A stretch of DNA of 5,989 bases from an uncultured Eubacteriales bacterium (GTDB taxonomy: Bacteria; Bacillota; Clostridia; Lachnospirales; Lachnospiraceae). Shown piece after piece: positions 1-5,771 of this stretch; the first letter of the stretch is position 1, and the number at the start of each line of letters is the position of its first letter. Position numbers and translations under genes: made by a program. Location of the stretch: contig OMSN01000106.1 in assembly GCA_900313765.1 (NCBI GenBank), positions 1-5,989 of the forward strand. Reading direction: 5' to 3'. The notes under the pieces were generated by a model. It worked only from the letters and a program-made list of their open reading frames with translations. It was not told where the DNA came from and ran no database searches.

Positions 1-1664
1 CGGGACTGTTTCATGATTATTACGGAATGTCTCCAAACGAGTACCGCAAGCAGCAGCAGGAAGAAATGGACAGGGAAACGGAAGAAGACCGGGCACTGAA
101 GGAAGAGCTGGCAGAACAGTTTGCCCCGACAGGCCCAGACAGCTTTCTGGCCGGGGCAGAGCACGAGATCTTTGTCGATACAACCAGGACGGTCAGATGC
201 CATCAGCCGTTCCGGAGAGTCATGACGGTCGGATCCATGTCAGCGCTCACCCGGGCCAACGTCCAGTATCATCTTCTGTATGCTTCCAGGGAACTGCATA
301 TTACCCATGCCAGGATATGGTCGGTCTTCACGGAAGACATGAGAGTGACGGACGGATCTACGATCGGCCTGTATAACTACAATGCGATCGATACAGTCCT
401 GGACATGCTGGTGGAGAACCGTATCGGAGTCTATTTTGATTTTGGACCCAGACCTGAGATGGCAGTCCGGACCCAGGACAGATCTGTTTACCATGAAGAG
501 ACCTCTGTCCGCTTTAAGACCAGGAGAGCATGGGAAGCCCTTCTTGAAGATTTCGTCCGGCACCTGGTTGCCCGCTATGGGGCTGATGAGGTGCGGGGAT
601 GGTATTTTGACTTTAACCAGGATCCCAGTTATAAAGGCACGTGTGCGTATTCGGAAGATCCGGAGCACACTTTTGAGGATGTCTGGAAACATGCCTGCAG
701 AACCATACGGTCCTATATCCCGGGAGCCAAGGTGGGAGGACCTGTCGGACCTCCGAATGGCCCGGGAAATGAACTTGTGACATTCCTCAGGACAGCACTC
801 AGAGAAGACTGCCTGCCGGATTTTCTTTCCATGATACTGTTTCCGTATGAGCCGACGCAGGATTATCAGAGTTTCAGCAGGGCCCCTGATCCGATGTTTG
901 AAGAACATATGCTGCGAAAGGTCAGAGCGGATCTGGTGACGCTGGGACTGGAGAATCTCCCGATCCATGTGAGTGACTGGAATCTCTCCCTGTCTACCAG
1001 GAATTATATCAATGACAGCTGCTACAGAGGCGCGTATCTGGCATCAAGGGCAGGCCTTATGATGCAGAATACAGAGATCTGCATCATGTGGGTCTTATCG
1101 GACTGGGTGAGCAGCCATTTCGATTCCAGACATATCCTCAACGGCGGAGGGGGACTGCTGAGCCGCGACAGTATCCGGAAACCCGCATGGTTCGCACTGC
1201 AGTGTATGAGCAGACTGGGACAGTCTCTTCTGTATTCGGACCAGCACCTTGTAGTGACAATGTGTACACCGGATGACTATATGATCCTTGCCTCGAACAG
1301 TATGCCGTTTGATGTAAGCTACTATCTGATCAATGAGGATGAGATCCGGCCGGAAGACGTGGAACACTGTATAATGAAAGGCGAACCGCTGACTCTCAGA
1401 CTGACCCTGAGCGGGCTGGCTGAGGGAGGTGAATACATCATCAAGACAAGAAGTGTCAGCAGGCAGCATGGAAGTATCCTGGATGAATGGCAGCGCCTTC
1501 GCTGTGAATCGCAGCTTGAGAGAGCGGATATCAAGTACCTCCAGGGTGTCTGTGTGCCGTATATGAGTATGGAGCGCAAAACGGCGGAGGGAGACCGGCT
1601 TAATGTGACGATCCGGCTCGACGATCAGGAATTCTGCCTGCTCCATATCTACAGAGGCAGTTAA
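1..1664 (+). CDS. AraC-family regulator fused to a GH39-like (beta-xylosidase fold) domain, 5'-truncated by the window
   Basis: The reading frame is open from base 3, and the codons before the ATG at 27 read GLFHDYYG, running into MSPNEYRK. This is the classic C-terminal end of an AraC-type helix-turn-helix (YxGMSPxEYR), so the ATG at 27 is internal and the DNA-binding domain lies upstream of the window. Numbering from Met27: a charged helical linker (9-32), then a GH39-type TIM barrel (about 58-395), then a C-terminal beta domain (about 400-545). GH39 landmarks are YNYNAIDTVLDMLVEN (117-131), RHLVARYGADEVRGWYF (178-194), LPIHVSDWN (311-319) and the late-barrel GGGGLLSRDSIRKPAW (373-388). At the usual acid/base motif (W-N-E-P) the protein has N-Q-D-P with Asp199, and at the usual nucleophile (T-E-W/F) it has S-D-W with Asp317. 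It therefore probably binds a sugar or glycoside without normal retaining hydrolysis and acts as a cytoplasmic one-component sensor-regulator. The family assignment is firm; loss of activity is inferred. It sits directly upstream of the symporter operon, its likely target. Confidence 0.88.
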   Translation, partial: GLFHDYYGMSPNEYRKQQQEEMDRETEEDRALKEELAEQFAPTGPDSFLAGAEHEIFVDTTRTVRCHQPFRRVMTVGSMSALTRANVQYHLLYASRELHITHARIWSVFTEDMRVTDGSTIGLYNYNAIDTVLDMLVENRIGVYFDFGPRPEMAVRTQDRSVYHEETSVRFKTRRAWEALLEDFVRHLVARYGADEVRGWYFDFNQDPSYKGTCAYSEDPEHTFEDVWKHACRTIRSYIPGAKVGGPVGPPNGPGNELVTFLRTALREDCLPDFLSMILFPYEPTQDYQSFSRAPDPMFEEHMLRKVRADLVTLGLENLPIHVSDWNLSLSTRNYINDSCYRGAYLASRAGLMMQNTEICIMWVLSDWVSSHFDSRHILNGGGGLLSRDSIRKPAWFALQCMSRLGQSLLYSDQHLVVTMCTPDDYMILASNSMPFDVSYYLINEDEIRPEDVEHCIMKGEPLTLRLTLSGLAEGGEYIIKTRSVSRQHGSILDEWQRLRCESQLERADIKYLQGVCVPYMSMERKTAEGDRLNVTIRLDDQEFCLLHIYRGS

Positions 1665-1709
1665 CCACAGATGGACACCGGATCGCAACGATTGTCGATA
1701 GATTATTGC

Positions 1710-1757
1710 ACATCGATTGGGGCAGTTTGAAGAAACTGCAACAATCGATGTCTTTTT
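1710..1757 (+). terminator. Rho-independent terminator after the AraC-GH39 gene
   Basis: A two-part stem is visible. The outer arm ACATCGATTG (1710-1719) pairs perfectly with CAATCGATGT (1742-1751). After a GG/AA internal mismatch, the inner arm GCAGTTT (1722-1728) pairs with AAACTGC (1733-1739) around a GAAG loop. A T-run (TCTTTTTATT) follows from 1751. It starts 46 nt after the stop codon at 1664 and separates the regulator from the symporter operon. Confidence 0.9.
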
Positions 1758-1763
1758 ATTGAA

Positions 1764-1801
1764 CAGAATAGAAGAGAGGAAAGCGGGCCACTGCTATTCT
1801 G
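1764..1801. repeat. 8-bp perfect inverted repeat in the symporter upstream region, candidate operator
   Basis: CAGAATAG (1764-1771) is the exact reverse complement of CTATTCTG (1794-1801), with a 22-nt purine-rich spacer. The right arm overlaps the candidate extended -10 element, and the repeat lies between the upstream terminator and the start of the symporter gene. Its position fits a regulator-binding site or a 5' hairpin. An 8-bp match in a region of about 100 bases can occur by chance, so this is tentative. Confidence 0.3.
1792..1800 (+). promoter_or_regulatory. Candidate extended -10 promoter element for the symporter-flavoprotein operon
   Basis: TGCTATTCT reads as TGn followed by TATTCT, a 4/6 match to TATAAT. 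No good -35 hexamer lies 16-18 nt upstream, which would fit an activator-dependent promoter. It would give a leader of roughly 50 nt before the start at 1860. A promoter is expected here because a strong terminator ends at 1757, but the exact location is a weak call. Confidence 0.3.
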
Positions 1802-1846
1802 AATGCATGAAACAGCCAGACAGGCACAATCAAACAGTTTAACTCT

Positions 1847-1853
1847 AGGAGGG
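1847..1853 (+). promoter_or_regulatory. Ribosome binding site that fixes the symporter start at 1860
   Basis: AGGAGGG, 6 nt before the ATG at 1860, is a near-consensus Shine-Dalgarno sequence. It lies inside the longer open frame that begins with the ATG at 1803, which has no comparable site before it. The 1860 start is therefore preferred and removes 19 low-complexity, hydrophilic residues. Confidence 0.9.
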
Positions 1854-1859
1854 AGTAAA

Positions 1860-3254
1860 ATGGGACAGACTGGTTCTCAGGCAGCAGAAAAAACCAATAA
1901 ATTTACCGCATTTTGCTATGCATTCGGCGAAGTCGGATCACAGCTGTCATGGTACATGATCAACACGTACCTGACGATCTTCTACACAGATGTTGTCGGA
2001 CTGACGGCAACCGCAATCTCCGCGATCCTGCTGATCGCACGTATCTGGGACGCGGTCAATGACCCGATGATGGGCGTTGTCGCAGATAAGACACATACAC
2101 GCTGGGGCAAGTTCCGTCCGTATCTGATGTTTGCTCCTATCTTCCTTGCAATCTTCAACATACTGACCTTTACCGTATTCCCGGTCCAGGGCGTAGCGAA
2201 AGTTGTTCTGTGCCTGGTCTGCTACATCGGCGCAGGTATGGCATACACTGCAGTCTGCATCACCTATGGCGCGCTGGTCAACCTGATCGCAAGAGACTCT
2301 CAGGTTCGTATGAATTACACATCAGCACGTGCAATCGGTGCTTCTGTCATCAAGATCATCCTGTCCGCAGTTGCAATGCCGATGATCCTGTTCTTTGGCA
2401 AGAGCGACGCACCGAACGCCCAGGGTTATTTCTGGACAGCAGTTGTCTGCTCCATCGCTCTTCTTCCCTGCTTCTGGCTCTGCGCATGGAGATGCAAAGA
2501 GACCGTCAAGGTTGACAGACCGGCACTGCAGGGCCCGAAGCGCTCTGTTCTGCAGAACCTCGTACTTCTCTGCAAGAATAAGAACCTGATGATCACCGTA
2601 TGGTGCGTATTCCTCGGCGCTGTTGCGATCATGGCACGTATGTCCATGCTGACCTACTATGTCATCTACGTCGTAGGCAATCCGATGATGATCGCTCCGA
2701 TGTTCACCACCATGACAATTACTGAGCTCATCGGCTGCACGGTCATGCCGTGGGGAACCGCTAAGATGGGTAAGAGAAACTGGGTTCTGTTCCTCAACGT
2801 TATCATGGTCGCTGGTTTCCTGATCATGTTCGCATTCCCGCAGGGCGGCACCACCTTCCTTCTTGCGATCTGCGCAGTCATCGGTTTCGGCAACTCCTGT
2901 GCAAATGTCTGCACCGGTATGCTGTCTGACTGCATCGAGTACGGCGACCTCAAGTACGGCATTCGTGAAGAAGGTATCACCTACTCTTACATGAGCTTCG
3001 GCGTCAAGCTGGCTACTGCAGTCGGCGGCGCAGTCACAGTCCTGGCACTCGGCGCGATCGGCTATGTTCCGAACGCAGAGCAGACCGAATCCGTCAAGCA
3101 GGGAATCAACATCATCGTTAACCTGGCTCCGGCGATCGCAGTTGTCCTTTCCGCTATCCCGCTGCTGTGGTATGATATCAATGGCAAGGCAAAGATGGAT
3201 GAGATCTATGCAGCCCTGGAAGCAAGAAACGCAGCACAGAAGAAAGAACAGTAA
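1860..3254 (+). CDS. GPH-family (MelB/XynP-like) cation symporter, MFS superfamily
   Basis: This 464-aa, about 12-helix inner-membrane carrier belongs to the glycoside-pentoside-hexuronide:cation symporter family (TC 2.A.2), which takes up sugars or glycosides with H+ or Na+. Family signatures are FYTDVVGL (41-48), ARIWDAVNDPMMG (60-71) followed by RWGKFRPYL (81-89), SDCIEYGDLKYGIREEG (356-372) and a terminal PNAEQTESVKQGI (404-416). Asp64 and Asp68 align with the MelB cation-site aspartates, and Lys383 aligns with the helix-XI lysine. The MelB sugar-binding acids are not kept: Gln28 stands where Asp19 would be and Cys133 where Asp124 would be, by hand alignment. The substrate may therefore differ from simple galactosides. 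The tail after residue 440 is short and carries no PTS IIA domain. Start chosen from the AGGAGGG site. It shares a transcript with the flavoprotein 51 nt downstream. Arg codons are only CGT, CGC and AGA, suggesting strong expression. Confidence 0.92.
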   Translation: MGQTGSQAAEKTNKFTAFCYAFGEVGSQLSWYMINTYLTIFYTDVVGLTATAISAILLIARIWDAVNDPMMGVVADKTHTRWGKFRPYLMFAPIFLAIFNILTFTVFPVQGVAKVVLCLVCYIGAGMAYTAVCITYGALVNLIARDSQVRMNYTSARAIGASVIKIILSAVAMPMILFFGKSDAPNAQGYFWTAVVCSIALLPCFWLCAWRCKETVKVDRPALQGPKRSVLQNLVLLCKNKNLMITVWCVFLGAVAIMARMSMLTYYVIYVVGNPMMIAPMFTTMTITELIGCTVMPWGTAKMGKRNWVLFLNVIMVAGFLIMFAFPQGGTTFLLAICAVIGFGNSCANVCTGMLSDCIEYGDLKYGIREEGITYSYMSFGVKLATAVGGAVTVLALGAIGYVPNAEQTESVKQGINIIVNLAPAIAVVLSAIPLLWYDINGKAKMDEIYAALEARNAAQKKEQ

Positions 3255-3291
3255 GATAATTCATAACAACGAAGTCTGATACTGAGTCAAG

Positions 3292-3298
3292 AAAGGGG
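3292..3298 (+). promoter_or_regulatory. Ribosome binding site of the flavoprotein gene
   Basis: AAAGGGG lies 7 nt before the ATG at 3306. It shows that the second gene of the operon is translated from its own site and does not rely on readthrough from the symporter stop at 3254. Confidence 0.75.
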
Positions 3299-3305
3299 AA
3301 AAACC

Positions 3306-4259
3306 ATGGCGAAAGTAGTTGCGTTCTCATTTGGCAGAAAGATGTCGAATACCGATGTTATGCTGAAAGAAGTATTGAAGAAATGCGAAGAAGCAGGACA
3401 TGAGATTCAGTTCGTCCGCCCGGATGATCTTGATATCAAGCCATGTACCGGATGCTGCGCATGCGTAGTAGGAATCATGTCCGGAAGAAACAATGGAAAA
3501 TGTGTCCACAAAGATGATTTCCACATTCTCGAAGATGCGTACTATTCCGCAGATGCGCTGATCATCGGCTCCCCGGTCTATGAGACTTCCCCCAGCGGAA
3601 CCTTCAAGACCTTCTGCGACCGTTTCGGTCCGTCCCATGATCTTGCATTCCTCACCGAGGCTAAGAAAGAGCGTCTTGCAAGAGACGGCGAGAACGCACT
3701 GCTTCCGGATGAGAGAGTCTTCAAGCCGCGTGTCGGCTGCCTGGTAGGCGTAGGCGGAGCCAGGACCGAGAACTGGACCATCTTCACCATCCCGATCATG
3801 TATGAGAGCATGATGTCCGCGGGTGTTGATGTGATCGATACCCATGTATACTACGGCGCGATGAATGTGCAGCATGTCCTTGGTGTTCCGGAGCAGATGG
3901 AGCGCATGGACAAGATGGCACAGAATATCCTGGATGCGCTTGCAGCGGATTCTGATGACGAGAGGAAGAAATGGCGCGGTGAAGAAGAAGGCGCATGTCC
4001 GGTCTGCCATCAGAGCATGTTCAAGGTTCATCAGGGCAGTGACAGAGTCGAGTGCGCGATCTGCGGCATCGACGGCAAGGTCGGCCTTGTGGACGGCAAG
4101 ATCGTATACAACTTCTCCCAGGCGGAGCAGGACCGCAGCCGCATGAAGTATGCAGGCAAGCTGGAGCACAGAAATGAGATCGCAGACGGTGCCATGACCC
4201 AGCAGAAGGTCGAGAACCTGGCAGAACTCAAGAAACCCTATCTTCATATCGGAGAATAA
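3306..4259 (+). CDS. Flavodoxin-fold NAD(P)H-dependent oxidoreductase with an iron-sulfur-type cysteine cluster and a C-terminal four-cysteine ribbon
   Basis: This 317-aa soluble cytoplasmic protein has no signal peptide or membrane segment. Residues 1-110 match the NADPH-dependent FMN reductase / iron-sulfur flavoprotein fold: strand VVAFSFG, a phosphate-loop-like GRKMSNT (10-16), and the flavin-contact segment GSPVYETSPSGTFKTFCDRF (88-107). Between them lies a cysteine cluster, C47-x2-C50-C51-x-C53 with C66 further on. It resembles the compact C-x2-C-x2-C-xn-C motif of iron-sulfur flavoproteins (4Fe-4S) but has a longer last gap. A second unit, CPVC (231-234) and CAIC (250-253), looks like a zinc ribbon or rubredoxin-like metal site. 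The likely role is two-electron reduction of a small molecule, or electron transfer, using FMN; the substrate is unknown. It sits 51 nt after the symporter with no terminator between, so the pair suggests uptake followed by reduction. The start has an AAAGGGG site 7 nt upstream. A long antisense frame over the gene is a codon-bias shadow. Confidence 0.85.
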   Translation: MAKVVAFSFGRKMSNTDVMLKEVLKKCEEAGHEIQFVRPDDLDIKPCTGCCACVVGIMSGRNNGKCVHKDDFHILEDAYYSADALIIGSPVYETSPSGTFKTFCDRFGPSHDLAFLTEAKKERLARDGENALLPDERVFKPRVGCLVGVGGARTENWTIFTIPIMYESMMSAGVDVIDTHVYYGAMNVQHVLGVPEQMERMDKMAQNILDALAADSDDERKKWRGEEEGACPVCHQSMFKVHQGSDRVECAICGIDGKVGLVDGKIVYNFSQAEQDRSRMKYAGKLEHRNEIADGAMTQQKVENLAELKKPYLHIGE

Positions 4260-4302
4260 GGGACAGATAAGACACACAATACTACTTTAATATAACCTTC
4301 TG

Positions 4303-4353
4303 AAAGACCACATGTCCGCTATGTGTAAACATAGTCGGGCATGTGGCTTTTTT
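4303..4353 (+). terminator. Rho-independent terminator closing the symporter-flavoprotein operon
   Basis: CCACATGTCCG (4308-4318) pairs with CGGGCATGTGG (4336-4346) with one T-G wobble. The stem continues as CTATGT (4319-4324) with ACATAG (4329-4334) around a GTAA loop, leaving one bulged T (4335). AAAG (4303-4306) can extend the base by pairing with CTTT (4347-4350), leaving A4307 bulged. The T-run spans 4348-4353. It begins 43 nt after the flavoprotein stop. Confidence 0.93.
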
Positions 4354-4372
4354 GGCAGACATCCTCAGTGAT

Positions 4373-4392
4373 CTGTGATACTCTGTAGATAC
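4373..4392 (+). promoter_or_regulatory. Weak candidate promoter/operator region of the MATE gene
   Basis: The 89 nt between the terminator and the MATE start should hold a promoter. TGTGATACT (4374-4382) reads as an extended -10 (TGn plus GATACT, 4/6). TTGGCA (4352-4357) lies upstream, but at 19 nt the spacing is too long to be convincing. The segment also contains a near-direct repeat, CTGTGATAC then CTGTAGATAC, offset by 10-11 bases or one helical turn, as some regulator sites are. Nothing else is recognisable before 4443. Confidence 0.2.
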
Positions 4393-4442
4393 GATTTGAT
4401 TCGGAAATGAAAAGATGTACCGCATAAGCAGAAGAAAGAACA

Positions 4443-5771
4443 ATGACAAATGACCTTACTGTCGGGAAGCCGCTTCCCGCTATCCTGAGAATGTCCCTGC
4501 CGATCATGGCAGGGAATCTCTTTCAGCAGTTTTACGGGATGACCGATACGATCATCGTCGGCAGGCTTCTCGGCAAATATGCCCTTGCCGCAGTCGGATC
4601 CACTTCCTCCCTGTATAATATGATCCTCTGGTTTGCCAACGGAGTGGCCGGTGGTTTCGCGATCATTCTTGCACAGAAGTTCGGCGCCCGGAGGTACAAA
4701 GAACTGAGGCAGAGGCTGGCTCTCTCAATCATGCTGTCCGTTGCGATCTCGCTTCTGGTCACCGTGCTGAGCCTGCTGTTCATCGGCAGGATCCTTCATG
4801 TGATGCATACGCCTGCAGAGATCTATCCGGATGCGGAGCGCTACATCATCACGGTCCTGGCCGGCCTGACAGCCACCGTTGCCTACAATATGGCAGCCTC
4901 CGTGCTGCGGGCCCTGGGAGACAGCAGAACACCGCTGTTTTTCCTCATTTTCTCCAGCCTGCTGAACATCGGCCTTGATGTTCTGTTTATCGGTCCTCTG
5001 GGGTGGGGAACGGCAGGCGCTGCCAGGGCAACCGTCCTGGCACAGGCGGTTTCAGCGCTGCTCTGTGTTCTGTACATGGCACGCAGGTATCCGGTTCTTC
5101 GTATGGACAGGAGCGACTGGGGCTTTGTTCCGGCGGACGCGGCACAGATGCTCCGGCTGGGACTTCCGCTGGGCTTTATGGGGGTTATGACAGCTTCCGG
5201 CATCATCATCCTGCAGGTCGCCATCAACTCCTTCGGCCCTGTGAGCGTGGCTGCGTACGCTGCAGCTGCCAAAGTGGAGACTCTGTTCTCATTTCCTCTG
5301 GGTGCGTACGGCATGACCATGTCCAACTACTGCGGGCAGAACTACGGCGCAAAGAACTATGACAATATCAGGAAAGGGATACGGGACTGCATCCTTCTGA
5401 TGTGTGTGAACGCTCTGGTCTTCATGGTGATACTGGAGACCTTCAGCACGCAGATTGCCGGCCTGTTCCTGAGTGCAGCCGACGCGGAAGTGACTGCGCT
5501 GACAGCGCAATATCTACACATCATCGCGCTGTTCCTGCCGGCATTCGGCCTGATCATGATCCTTCGAAACAGCATCCAGGGGATGGGCAATCCATGGGTG
5601 TCGACGCTGAACGGGATCCTGGAATCGGTCTGCCGCATCGTATGGACGATCTGGCTGATCCGTTATGGATCTTTTCATGAACTGTGTTATGTGAATCCGA
5701 CCGCCTGGATCCTGGCGGCACTGATGATGCTGGGTGTGTATGAATTCGGGGTCAGAAGATCCCTGAGATGA
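4443..5771 (+). CDS. MATE-family multidrug/cation antiporter
   Basis: This 442-aa inner-membrane protein has about 12 hydrophobic segments, the normal length and shape for MATE exporters, which expel drugs or metabolites in exchange for Na+ or H+. The N-terminus (TVGKPLPAILRMSLPIMAGN, then QQFYGMTDTIIVGRLLG, residues 28-44) is typical of clostridial MATE proteins. Other family marks are GVAGGFAIILAQKFGARRY (67-85), VLRALGDSRTPLFF (154-167), NIGLDVLFI (175-183), the repeat-two counterpart SNYCGQNYGAKNYDNIRKGI (294-313) and RNSIQGMGNPW (375-385). The start at 4443 has only a weak purine-rich site (GAAGAAAG), but the family's usual N-terminus begins here and the frame gives no better ATG. It is probably transcribed separately from the flavoprotein operon because of the terminator at 4303-4353. 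Its stop overlaps the next gene, implying coupled expression with a second exporter. The substrate cannot be read from the sequence. Confidence 0.92.
   Translation: MTNDLTVGKPLPAILRMSLPIMAGNLFQQFYGMTDTIIVGRLLGKYALAAVGSTSSLYNMILWFANGVAGGFAIILAQKFGARRYKELRQRLALSIMLSVAISLLVTVLSLLFIGRILHVMHTPAEIYPDAERYIITVLAGLTATVAYNMAASVLRALGDSRTPLFFLIFSSLLNIGLDVLFIGPLGWGTAGAARATVLAQAVSALLCVLYMARRYPVLRMDRSDWGFVPADAAQMLRLGLPLGFMGVMTASGIIILQVAINSFGPVSVAAYAAAAKVETLFSFPLGAYGMTMSNYCGQNYGAKNYDNIRKGIRDCILLMCVNALVFMVILETFSTQIAGLFLSAADAEVTALTAQYLHIIALFLPAFGLIMILRNSIQGMGNPWVSTLNGILESVCRIVWTIWLIRYGSFHELCYVNPTAWILAALMMLGVYEFGVRRSLR

Noticed and set aside
27..29. ATG at 27 as the true start of the first gene
   Set aside because: The frame stays open to the window edge, and the eight codons before it complete the conserved AraC-type motif that includes this Met. 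No convincing ribosome binding site precedes it.
240..968. Antisense frame of 242 codons inside the GH39 domain
   Set aside because: It has no family motifs and overlaps completely a strongly conserved sense domain, so it is a shadow.
1803..1859. Upstream start at 1803 for the symporter
   Set aside because: It lacks a good ribosome binding site, and the added 19 residues are hydrophilic and unlike the family N-terminus. AGGAGGG sits perfectly for the ATG at 1860.
1665..1859. Riboswitch or small RNA between the regulator and the symporter
   Set aside because: Beyond the terminator hairpin and the short inverted repeat, no conserved riboswitch-like core or second terminator near the start codon was recognised.
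3327..4277. Long antisense frame (316 codons) covering the flavoprotein gene
   Set aside because: It mirrors the codon pattern of the sense gene, encodes no recognisable family, and would start near the operon's own end. The sense frame has clear domains and a ribosome binding site.
4408..4428. Six-codon frame (ATG AAA AGA TGT ACC GCA TAA) before the MATE gene as a leader peptide
   Set aside because: It has no clear ribosome binding site and no regulatory codon run, and no alternative hairpins follow it. A six-codon frame is expected by chance.
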